Assembly: GCA_022495995.1 (NCBI GenBank)
Contig: JAFEMH010000528.1
Coordinates: 283,501 to 347,500, forward strand
Length of the DNA stretch: 64,000 nt
From: Adenophora triphylla var. japonica
Taxonomy: Eukaryota; Streptophyta; Magnoliopsida; Asterales; Campanulaceae
Direction of reading: 5' to 3'
This document shows, piece by piece, positions 55,802 to 64,000 of the stretch; position 1 is the first letter of the stretch; every line of letters begins with the position of its first letter. The translations under genes were made by a program, and so were the position numbers. The notes below the pieces were generated by a model. That model was not told where the DNA came from. It saw nothing but the letters and a program-made list of their open reading frames with translations, and did no database searches.

Positions 55802-58456
55802 ATGGCTACTCAATCAAACGTGGAAACCAATGCTGGGAACAACTCCGAGAATCCTCGTGTGGAGGAAGCGCTTCGTGTGGAAACCAACTCTCAAAGGGTG
55901 GTTGTCCAAACTGTTTCGAACCATCATGGTGAGAAACCGGAAAAGTTTGTTGGCCAAGACTTTAAAAGGTGGCAACAAAAGATGCTTTTCTATTTGACTA
56001 CCTTGAACTTGGCGAGATTTCTTAAGGAAGATCCGCCACAGTTGGGTGAGAATGAGACGGATGGGCAAGCCATCTCGGCTCTTGATGCTTGGAAGCATTC
56101 CGAGTTTCTTTGCAGAAATTACATCCTTAATGGATTGTCGGATACGCTATACAATGTGTATAGTGTTAAGAAAACTGCAAAGGAACTATGGGAGTCCTTG
56201 GAATATAAGTATAAGATAGATGACGCGGGCACAAAGAAATTCATTGTGGGCCGTTTTCTTGATTATAAAAAGGTGGACTCAAAAACTGTTAAAAGTCAAG
56301 TGGAAGAGTTACAAATAATCATTCATGAAATTCATGCCGAAGGAATGGTAATTAGTGAAAGCTTTCAAGTGGCGGCAATAATTGAAAAGTTGCCTCCCGC
56401 TTGGAAAGATTTCAAGAATTATCTTAAACACAAACGAAAAGAAATGAATGTTGAAGCGCTTGCTATTCGTCTTCGGATTGAGGAAGAGAATAGAATTGCG
56501 GAGAAGAAGTTGAATAATCTTCTTGTGGCGAAAGCCAATGTGGTGGAGCATGTTGATAGCTCCAAGGCCAATGGCAAAGCCAAAGGCAAGTTTGGTCCCA
56601 AAAAGGGTGGTTCTAGTTTGAAGCCAAAGGGAGGAATCTCCAAGAAGAAGTTCGGTGGAACTTGTTACAATTGTGGCATTGTGGGCCACAAGTCTTCCGA
56701 GTGTAGGAAGCCAAAGAAACAAGCAAACATGGTGGATGTCATCTCGAATGAAGTTTCCGATATGCACTTGGCGGCGGTAATTTCTGAGGTGAATTTGGTG
56801 GGTTCAAACCCAAATCAGTGGTGGATTGACACCGGTGCTACTAGGCATGTTTGCTCAAACAAGGAAATGTTTAGTAGTTTTGAAGCCCTTGAAAATGGTG
56901 AGAAATTGTTCATGGGAAATTCTCGCCACCTCCGATGTGAAAGGTCAAGGCAAGGTGGTGCTGAAGTTGACTTCCGGAAAGAGTTGACTCTCAACAATGT
57001 GCTCTATGTGCCCGAAATCCGGAAAAATTTGGTGTCCGGATCGCTTTTGATTAAGCATGGCTTTCGTGTTGTGTTTGAATCCGATATGGTTACTTTGTCT
57101 AAAAGTGGAATGTTTGTAGGCAAAGGTTATGTTTGTGATGGTATGTTTAAGCTTAGTGCTATGGTTGTTAAAAGCAATGTAATGGCTAACAAGCCTAAGA
57201 TGAATGAGATGAATAAGAATAATTCTTCCGTTTACTTGCTTGAGTCTTCCAATTTGTGGCATGGTAGACTAGGACATGTTAACTATGATACTATACGTAG
57301 ATTAATTAACATGAATTGCATACCAAAATGTAAAATAGACTACAAACATAAATGTGAAACTTGTGTAGAGGCAAAGTTTACAAAACCTCCGTTCCATTCG
57401 GTTGTAAGAAATAATGAACCACTTGAGTTGGTTCATACGGATTTATGTGACTTCAAGTCAACACAAACACGAGGGGGCAATAAGTACTTTATGACTTTTG
57501 TTGATGATAGCACAAAATATTGTTATGTGTATCTTCTCAAAAGTAAAGATGAGGCTATAGAGAAGTTTGTTCTCTATAAAAATGAAGTTGAAAATCAACT
57601 CAACCGAAAAATAAAGGTCATAAGAAGTGATCGTGGTGGTGAGTATGAATTCCCTTTTGAAGATATTTGTGCTCAACATGGGATAAAACATGTTACAACA
57701 CCACCATACACCCCACAATCCAATGGAGTTGCCGAGAGGAAAAATCGGACTCTAAAGGACATGATGAATGCCATGTTAATAAGTTCGGGGTTACCGGATA
57801 ACATGTGGGGAGAGGCCGTCTTGTCGGCAAATTATGTGTTAAATAAAATGCCCCGAAAGAAAATAAATAAGAGCCCCTATGAATTGTGGCATGGAAGAGT
57901 GCCTTCATACCAATACATGCGAGTGTGGGGGTGTCTTGCAAAGGTTTCAATACCACCTCCCCAAAAGGTGAAAATTGGATCAAAAACTATTGATTGCATA
58001 TTTATTGGGTATGCTCACAATAGTAGTGCTTATAGGTTTCTTGTGCATGAATCGAAGATTCAAGATATACACAAGAATACTATAATGGAGTCAAGAAATG
58101 CTTCTTTCTTTGAGAATGTGTTTCCGTGCAAAAGAGATGATGCAAGTTCATCTAAACGGAGACATGATTCAATAGAAGAAGAAGAAGTCGAAGGAACAAA
58201 TCATCATGATGAAAATGATGAAGCGGAGGTAGAACCTCGACGGAGCAAACGAGGTAGGGTAGAAAAATCTTTTGGCCCAGATTTTCTAACCTATATGCTT
58301 GAAAGTGAACCACAAAGTTATAAAGAGGCTGTGAGCTCTTTCGAAGGACCTTTGTGGAAAGAGGCCATTAAAAGTGAGATTGATTCCATTTTACAAAATC
58401 ACACTTGGGAATTAGTGGATCTTCCTCCGGTAAGTAAACCACTAGGATATAGGTGA
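55802..58456 (+). CDS. Copia 2 gag-protease-integrase polyprotein, stop before RT
   Basis: An 884-codon frame from ATG 55802, taken as start because the open frame above it has no ATG and ends in a TTTCAG acceptor-like tract. Counting from 55784 (six codons earlier): gag UBN2-type ~50-240; zinc knuckle C294-x2-C297-x4-H302-x4-C307; protease D349-T-G-A; pre-integrase HHCC with H493, H498, C524, C527; integrase DDE residues D553, D616, E651 ([14 protein letters not shown]). The frame enters the RT domain (WELVDLPP) and ends at an in-frame TGA at 58454-58456. The family codes gag to RNase H in one frame, so this copy makes at most a protein without RT. Confidence 0.93.
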   Translation: MATQSNVETNAGNNSENPRVEEALRVETNSQRVVVQTVSNHHGEKPEKFVGQDFKRWQQKMLFYLTTLNLARFLKEDPPQLGENETDGQAISALDAWKHSEFLCRNYILNGLSDTLYNVYSVKKTAKELWESLEYKYKIDDAGTKKFIVGRFLDYKKVDSKTVKSQVEELQIIIHEIHAEGMVISESFQVAAIIEKLPPAWKDFKNYLKHKRKEMNVEALAIRLRIEEENRIAEKKLNNLLVAKANVVEHVDSSKANGKAKGKFGPKKGGSSLKPKGGISKKKFGGTCYNCGIVGHKSSECRKPKKQANMVDVISNEVSDMHLAAVISEVNLVGSNPNQWWIDTGATRHVCSNKEMFSSFEALENGEKLFMGNSRHLRCERSRQGGAEVDFRKELTLNNVLYVPEIRKNLVSGSLLIKHGFRVVFESDMVTLSKSGMFVGKGYVCDGMFKLSAMVVKSNVMANKPKMNEMNKNNSSVYLLESSNLWHGRLGHVNYDTIRRLINMNCIPKCKIDYKHKCETCVEAKFTKPPFHSVVRNNEPLELVHTDLCDFKSTQTRGGNKYFMTFVDDSTKYCYVYLLKSKDEAIEKFVLYKNEVENQLNRKIKVIRSDRGGEYEFPFEDICAQHGIKHVTTPPYTPQSNGVAERKNRTLKDMMNAMLISSGLPDNMWGEAVLSANYVLNKMPRKKINKSPYELWHGRVPSYQYMRVWGCLAKVSIPPPQKVKIGSKTIDCIFIGYAHNSSAYRFLVHESKIQDIHKNTIMESRNASFFENVFPCKRDDASSSKRRHDSIEEEEVEGTNHHDENDEAEVEPRRSKRGRVEKSFGPDFLTYMLESEPQSYKEAVSSFEGPLWKEAIKSEIDSILQNHTWELVDLPPVSKPLGYR

Positions 58457-59304
58457 ATTTTTAAAAGGAAAATGAAGACGGATGGAACAATTGACAAGTA
58501 TAAGGCAAGACTTGTAATTAAAGGTTACAAGCAAAAGGAAGGCCTTGATTACTTTGATACATATTCTCCGGTTACGAGAATAACATCCATAAGAATTGTA
58601 CTTGCAATAGCCGCATTGCGGAATCTTGAAGTACATCAAATGGATGTTAAAACAGCCTTTCTAAATGGGGATTTAGAAGAGGAAATTTACATGGAGCAAC
58701 CGGAAGGATTTTCTGCGCCAGGGCAAGAAAATAAAGTGTGCAAGTTAGTAAAGTCATTGTATGGCTTGAAACAAGCACCAAAACAATGGCATCAAAAGTT
58801 TGATCAAGCCATGATGGAAAGTGGATTTAAAATAAATGAATGTGACAAATGTATCTATGTTAGAGACACGGGAAATGGCTACGTCATTTTGTGTCTTTAT
58901 GTAGATGACATGCTTATCGTAGGAAAATTTGTGATAAAATGATAAAGTCCACTAAAGATATGTTGAACTCAAAGTTTGACATGAAAGATATGGGGTTAGC
59001 CGACGTAATCCTTGGCGTGAAAATTTCAAGACTGTCAAATGGACTTGCTTTAAGACCGTCACATTATGTGGATAAAATTCTTGAGAAATTCAGCAAGGAT
59101 GACTTAGCTATTGCTAGAACCCCAATAGACATGAGTCAACATCTATCAAAGAATAGAGGTGACACGGTTTCTCAAGTTGAATACTCGAGAATCATTGGAA
59201 GTCTAATGTACTTGATGAGTTGTACTAGGCCGCATATTGCTTACACGGTTAGCAACCGAGTCGGTATACAAGTAATCCCGGAACGGAACATTGGAATGGT
59301 ATAG
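58457..59304 (+). pseudogene. Copia 2 reverse transcriptase, broken
   Basis: Continues in the gag frame after the TGA with IDKYKARLVIKGYKQKEG, QMDVKTAFLNGDLEEEIYM and the catalytic LYVDDML (Y-V-D-D intact). A frameshift near 58925-58940 moves to the next frame (KDMLNSKFDMKDMGLADVIL), which runs on to SLMYLMSCTRPHIAY and is broken again near 59255. Confidence 0.9.
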
Positions 59305-59837
59305 TGAGAGTACTAAGGTACTTAAGATATAGTCGCGATTATGCTTTACACTATCTTTTAGACATCCAAATGTAATCGAAGGATATAGCGATGCTAATTG
59401 GATATCCGATATAAAAGACTCAAGGTCTACAAGCGGATTTGTGTTTACATTAGCAGGAGTTTGCTATATCATGGAAATCTTCTAAACAAACGATTATAGC
59501 TAGATCCACGATGGAATCTGAGTTTATAGCGTTAGATAAATGTGGTGAAGAAGCCGAGTGGCTACGCCAATTTATAGAAGATATTCCAAGATGGACGAAG
59601 CCCGTGCCATCAATATGTATACATTGTGATAGCCAATCAGCGATTGGAAGGGCACACAATCATATGTATAATGGTAAGTCGAGACACATTCGTCGAAGAC
59701 ATAATACCATTAGACAACTACTCTCAATTGGCACAATATCCATTGACTATGTTAAGTCAAAGGAAAATTTAGTGGATCCGTTAACCAAAGGGTTAAATAG
59801 AGAGTTAGTTGAAAGCTCGACGAGGGAATGGGACTAA
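59305..59837 (+). pseudogene. Copia 2 RNase H, broken
   Basis: Degraded start at 59305-59500 with a stop near 59372, then an open stretch from 59511 with [43 protein letters not shown] and DPLTKGL, the C-terminal copia RNase H motifs, ending with a stop at 59837. Confidence 0.88.
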
Positions 59838-60402
59838 AGCCTCTGAAAAGTTAAACACACGGAAAACCCAATCTAGATGACTGGAGATCCCAAGAACTAG
59901 ATTCAATGGGACAACCTAACTGTTAAAAGACTTGTAGCGTCACTGTGGGGGAATCTACCCCAAGTCCATTCCTGTTAGTGACATCCCGAAAGGACAAGGA
60001 TAAGCATATGGCTTTTAATGATTCTTACGCGTCGAAAATTCGAGCGGGGTAATACGGGTTACCTTTAAGAAATCACCTATGTGAGAGAGAAGTGGGGCCG
60101 CTTCGAGGAGAATTGTGTGAGGCTCAATTCTTAGAACCTCTCGCAGAACCAGGCGTATGTTCAGGGCCATGATTGAACATAGCTATGAGAATTGAAGTAT
60201 GTTAGGACGATACTTGTGTCAAGCATATGATCGGCTACACAAAAAGCATAACGATTCAAGGACATCGCGTCTATCGATTTGCGAGTAGAGTAAATATGCT
60301 TGTACGAGCGAAGATTCAATGGGCATTCCCACATCTTCGTATGCAAGTTTTCGTCTGCCGGGCTTTATCACCTATTCAGCATTATTCCTTCATGTGGGGG
60401 AT
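59838..60402 (+). other. Copia 2 non-coding 3' region
   Basis: About 560 bp between RNase H and the 3' LTR. No ORF of note; ends in CATGTGGGGGAT directly before the LTR. Confidence 0.7.
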
Positions 60403-61504
60403 TGTTGGAAAAAAGTGTGTTTTGAAGGAAATAATGAGTTATTTTCTTAATTTGTTATTTGTTAAAATGACAAATTGATTGTTGGATTGTGTTCTAATCC
60501 ATGAGTACATTGAAATCATATATTCATTTGTTCAAAATGGTTGAGAAATAAATGAGATATGAAGGCTCAAAGTTAATGGGTTGGAATGGGTAAAATGTGG
60601 TTATCCCACATTGGAAAAAGATGAAAAAGTGGCTAAGTTTAAATACTCCTACACTTTGGTAGGGAGTAAGATTGTGGTACATAGAGGCTCTCTCTCGCGC
60701 ACAGGTGCGCAGGGGGGGTGCAAATCATGGACCGAAATAGGCTTCGGACCAGCGAACTCATGTGCATGCGCGTCCTGCGGACACGAATGTAGCTCCGAAA
60801 TAGCCTGTCCGCGCGAGCCCACTTTTTGCATATTTTTTTCAAAACTTGACCCAATGTTTCTGGTGGTGAGGCGGGCGCCTGGACCTGGGTGAAGCGGCCG
60901 CCTCAAGGACAGAAGGTGCAGCCCTATCGAGCCTCTCTGAGGCGGGCGCCTGGCCAAGCCCGAGGCGGGCGCCTCAGCAGCAGCTGTTGGTTCCCAGAAA
61001 CTGCTCAGCTCCTGTAACTGCCGAAATTAATTGCTAATTTATTTTAATAAATTGCAATATTGATTATCGAAATTAAAACCAGGTTTTAATGGTTTGGCAG
61101 TTTTTGATCCATGGAGATGTATATAAATAGAACACAACAACAAAGGGAAAATACACAGATTTTCCAAATTCTCTCCACCATCAGATTTGTTGCATATTGA
61201 AATTCTTTCCCTTGGCCTCCTGCATAAATCATTGTGGTGATAACGTCCAAGCATCTGACTTCAATTCGCCGGAGGTCTAATTGTGCAACCACCGTCCGGT
61301 TACTCCGTTTCATCCTGGGAGACAAGCGTTCCATAACAACTCAAGCACAACGTGGTGAGGGGGCGTAATTTATCTTAAGGAGAGTGTGATTTCACACGAC
61401 TCGGACAGCGACAAATCTTTTCTTCTCTTCTCTTGTATTTTCTATTTCTGTTTTAAATTAGTTTCTATATTTCCAGCTGAGATTTTGTAATAGTTATTCC
61501 AACA
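60403..61504 (+). repeat. Copia 2 3' LTR
   Basis: 1102 bp, near-identical to 54627-55731; visible differences include C/A at ~60496, G/A at ~60549, the G-run near 60712, an A/T run near 60830 and G/A near 61371. AGGCGGGCGCCT repeats recur from 60869. Confidence 0.95.
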
Positions 61505-61690
61505 CTTCATTCGGCACCAAATGAGTGCAATAACGAGCCAACTCAGTAAACTTGGCTGAGTACTGAGCCACTGTCATGTTTCCCTGCTCTAGACGCAAGA
61601 ACTCCACCTCCTTTTTGTCACGTGTCACCATTGGAATGAAATGCTCTTTGAACTTTTGAGTAAAATTATCCCAAGTCTGACGGACCAAAA

Positions 61691-61726
61691 AGAAAATAAG
61701 TATAAATTGGTGTGGGACGGAGGGAG
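61691..61726. repeat. Isolated Stowaway-like end at the gypsy/copia 1 junction
   Basis: GTGGGACGGAGGGAGTA lies directly at the junction where the truncated copia 1 3' LTR resumes; its partner end is absent. Confidence 0.55.
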
Positions 61727-62664
61727 TATTTATTTTCTCAAAACCAAATTGTGGTGAATGAGAAATTAATGCTTAAAGTATGCAATTGAAAATGAGTTTA
61801 TGAAAAGTTTTGTGAATGTGGAAAGACATATCCCACATTGCCTATAAAGTACAAAGTATGAGAGTTTTTAAACTCATCCACTTCAAAGAGGCAAAATCAA
61901 GTGTTATCCTCCTACCATGCAACCTAGTGATCCATTAGGTAAACCATGCAACTAGTGGCTCAATTGTTCTAGTTTTGGATTACCTCAAATTTGAACCACA
62001 AGGATGGTGCAAAGCACCATCTGAGCCCGAGCCCGCAAAGCGCGCAAATGGTACATTGGGAACTTTAGTGCACACTTTACACTTCAGATTCATGTCCGTT
62101 CATGTATGGTCACAGATCTGGTGGCAGTTGGAGCGGTTAGGGTGATGCATCCGTTCACATTGGATATGGGTCGGTTCGCTGAATCTGGTTCATCGATCAG
62201 GTGTGATTCGACGACTAGGATTCATCCGATCTGAATTGTGCCTATTCCATAAAAGGCACCACAACTGTTGGAAAACTATAAAAGGACCCCCAGGTTTGAC
62301 AATTTCATTGAAATTCAGTAATCAAGCATTTAATAGCAATTTAGAGAGAGAGAGAGAGAAAGAGAGAGAACATATTGAAGCATAAACCCCTTTCAAGTCC
62401 AAAAGTTCCAAACATTTAGATTTGTTCGACGAATTCATTAATTTGGAGTGATTCTATTAATGATAGTTAAAGTCGTTGTATCTTACGAGAAGTGTTAGTT
62501 ACCGTTAGTACCAGTGCGAGGCAATTACTTATTACAGAGATTGTGTACAACACAAACCTCGACTTTCCGCGCTCCGATTTTATTTATTCATTTTGAGTTT
62601 TATTTATTTTCAGTTAATTATTTAAGAAAGCCTTTTTCGAATATTCGTTATATTTTTCCTAACA
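61727..62664 (+). repeat. Copia 1 3' LTR, 5'-truncated
   Basis: Aligns to 50105-50915 of the 5' LTR with many substitutions and an internal difference near 61918-62090. Ends TTTTTCCTAACA followed by target duplication AAAAT. A purine repeat (GAGA) lies at 62343-62369. Confidence 0.85.
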
Positions 62665-62828
62665 AAAATACCAAGAGAGTTATTTTGGCCGATATTATTA
62701 AAGAAAGAGTATTCAAAGAAATATATTGACATCATTAATGACATGCATGATGGAGTTAGTACAAATGTGCAAAATACTGTTGGGAAAACAAAAGAATTCC
62801 ATATCATGATTGAATCGCATTATGTCGG
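62665..62828 (+). pseudogene. RTE LINE reverse transcriptase, continuation
   Basis: Directly after the copia 1 target duplication the frame reads PRELFWRILLKKEYSKKYI then INDMHDGVSTNVQN, the RT block that follows the segment ending at 49976. It is cut again at 62829 by another LTR. Confidence 0.8.
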
Positions 62829-64000
62829 TGTTATGCCCTAGGCGTTTAGTTATGTTTGACTTATACTAAATACCACTATGTAATCGTCTTTATCATTTAT
62901 TATATAGATTGTTTATTTGGCTTATTATATGTTTGCATGTTTATTATAATAACCTGCGTCCCTAGTTATTGTGAATGACTAATATAAGTTGGTAATGGAT
63001 AATCATGGAGATGATTATATGCATAAGATGCACATTACACTTATGGGTACTTGCTAGAGAACAAGTACTGGACATGACCTACCGATGAGATTTATGACAT
63101 GGTCTATAGTCATATATGACATGATTAAATCTCATGATAGTCGTGTCATTGAATCCTTTGTACCTGAGATTATCATCGTCTTCCACATAGTGAACATTGT
63201 GTTTGATGTAGTCTAACACTATCTTTAATAGGATAGCAATAAGGGCTATGTTTGGCACGATTGGATTCTTGTAGGGAAGAATGATAAGTCAAGATGGGAT
63301 TTGTCCCTCTCGTTGAGTGAGATGTTTGCTTAGGCCCCTCGATGAATAGTGTTGATGAAATGTGTGGCCACACTCAAGAGATTTGATAGAGATCAAATGC
63401 ACTTGGATTATCAACATATTCGGAATCGAGAAAGCATTGAACAATATGAGTTGACGTGGATCATGACTCATGTTCAATTTGACATCGTGGACAAAGGGAT
63501 TGTGACATTTGATCTATCAAGAAATCAAGCTTTGATGTTATATTAATTGGGTGGATATAATGGTTTGCTAGAAACCATTTATATCTTGTGAGGTCGATAT
63601 TTCGACTCATTGTCAATATAAATATAATTCCTAAAGGGTCACACACAAAAGAGCGAATTTGACATTGGCTGAAAATTGGAAGTTTTGGGTAGTCGTGCCC
63701 TCAGGCACGACTCGTTCCATGGATCAGCACGAGTGATAATTTTATCACGACTCGTACTGCGACTGGAAAATAGGCAAATACACTCATAGTTTTTGGGAAC
63801 GACTCGTAGCACGAGTCGTGCCCAGAAGCACGAGTCGTGCCTGCGGCGAAATCTGTTCTGTACGCGTTTTCCTTTGGCGGATTGGTTTTTGGTTTTGACA
63901 AGGATTCTCCCTAAGGGTTGGGGATTTATAACAAGTATAAACACAATCCTTTTTCGCAGCCAAAAACACAACATTGTTTTAGGGTTTATGAAACACTAAA
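62829..64000 (+). mobile_element. LTR of a further copia-type element, running off the edge
   Basis: Starts TGTTATGCCCTAGGCG exactly where the LINE frame is lost, a common copia LTR start. TATA-like GGATTTATAACAAGTATAAA is at 63925-63944 with AAACACAATCC after it. Repeated GCACGAGTCGTGC motifs lie upstream at 63692-63840. No end or coding region is seen, so solo LTR and 5' LTR are both possible. Orientation inferred from the TATA-like motif. Confidence 0.65.

Larger units (their letters stand above)
54627..61504 (+). mobile_element. Copia element 2, young, near-complete
   Basis: 6878 bp. 5' LTR 54627-55731, 3' LTR 60403-61504, and perfect 5-bp target duplication CTTCA (54622-54626, 61505-61509) in gypsy gag. 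Gene order gag, protease, integrase, RT, RNase H defines copia. A G-rich polypurine-like GTGGGGGA precedes the 3' LTR. By eye the two LTRs differ by about three substitutions and two small indel sites in ~1.1 kb, so insertion was recent. Confidence 0.95.
53218..61690 (-). pseudogene. Ty3/gypsy gag fragment, split by two insertions
   Basis: Minus-strand gag read from the right: 61690-61505 has FTQKFKEHFIPMVTRDKKEV and YSAKFTELARYC (retrotrans_gag). It then jumps across copia 2 to 54626-54403 (HFVKGLRLEFRKQL, then Gly/Gln-rich). It then jumps across the hAT MITE to 53388-53218 (CKFCKKIGHT and CIECGAMGP, the CCHC knuckle region, with stops). Joining the three blocks at the target duplications keeps the gag order. 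No LTR or pol of this gypsy element is present. Confidence 0.85.
49977..62664 (+). mobile_element. Copia element 1 (host of nested insertions)
   Basis: A Ty1/copia element inserted in the RTE LINE with 5-bp target duplication AAAAT (49972-49976 and 62665-62669). The 5' LTR is 49977-50915 (TGTTGG...TAACA). Remains of gag and pol occupy 50949-53217. The 3' LTR (61727-62664) lacks its first ~125 bp. The 3' part of pol and the polypurine region are gone, replaced by a gypsy gag fragment carrying two further insertions. Confidence 0.85.

Noticed and set aside
1..64000. tRNA, rRNA or organelle-derived DNA
   Set aside because: No cloverleaf-like or rRNA sequence and no organelle gene order was recognised by eye; a tRNAscan or organelle BLAST would be decisive.

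Overview
This is a plant nuclear window. It has intron-rich, GT-AG spliced genes of land-plant families, copia, gypsy and L1/RTE retroelements, Helitron, hAT and Mutator-like DNA transposons, and many Stowaway-type MITEs with the CTCCCTCCGTCCC terminus. Gene structures and TE types fit a eudicot, perhaps an asterid, but no sequence here fixes the species.

Four host genes can be supported. (1) On the minus strand at the left edge is the 5' part (three exons, 199 codons) of an integrin-linked-kinase-type ankyrin protein kinase; its kinase domain is not visible in the window. (2) On the plus strand, 19769-36747, is a complete 14-exon LETM1-type mitochondrial inner-membrane protein (750 aa), enlarged by an intact-ended hAT transposon in a 6.4 kb intron. 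(3) On the minus strand, 37302-38743, is a complete two-exon UGT74-like UDP-glycosyltransferase (452 aa), convergent with LETM1. (4) On the minus strand, 41997-45294, is a tiny three-exon gene (67 aa) matching the plant mitochondrial complex I subunit NDUFB2/AGGG; its exons are 101, 46 and 57 bp, so a plain ORF scan misses it. A fifth, unassigned Arg/Ser-rich reading frame is cut by the left edge (1-228, minus).

Layout: 1-2.7 kb kinase gene. 2.97-about 9.8 kb, a decayed autonomous Helitron (Rep plus PIF1-like helicase) on the minus strand with a recognisable 3' hairpin and CTAG end. 9.8-14.3 kb, MITEs, a tandem repeat and a 2.3 kb non-autonomous Mutator-like element (9-bp target duplication) itself filled with MITEs, one nested in another. 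14.5-17.8 kb, a dead L1-type LINE split by LTR-like sequence. 19.2-36.8 kb LETM1. 37-39 kb UGT. 39.1-40.4 kb, a second Mutator-like element. 41.7-45.3 kb, the NDUFB2-like gene with MITE and SINE-like sequence in its introns. 45.4-48.2 kb, a hAT-like and a third long-TIR element. 49-64 kb, a nested stack: an RTE LINE cut by copia element 1 (TSD AAAAT), which contains a gypsy gag fragment, which is cut by a young copia element 2 (TSD CTTCA) and by a foldback hAT MITE (TSD CTGAAAAC), followed by another LTR running off the right edge.

The host genes have no operon-like link; two of them (LETM1 and the NDUFB2-like subunit) act in the mitochondrial inner membrane and one (UGT) in cytosolic small-molecule glucosylation. 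I see no CRISPR, no tRNA or rRNA gene and no clearly new biochemical system. The unusual points are the dateable TE nesting, repeated GC-rich self-complementary motifs in the control regions of three unrelated elements, two GC-AG introns, and an AUG-stop mini-uORF ahead of LETM1.
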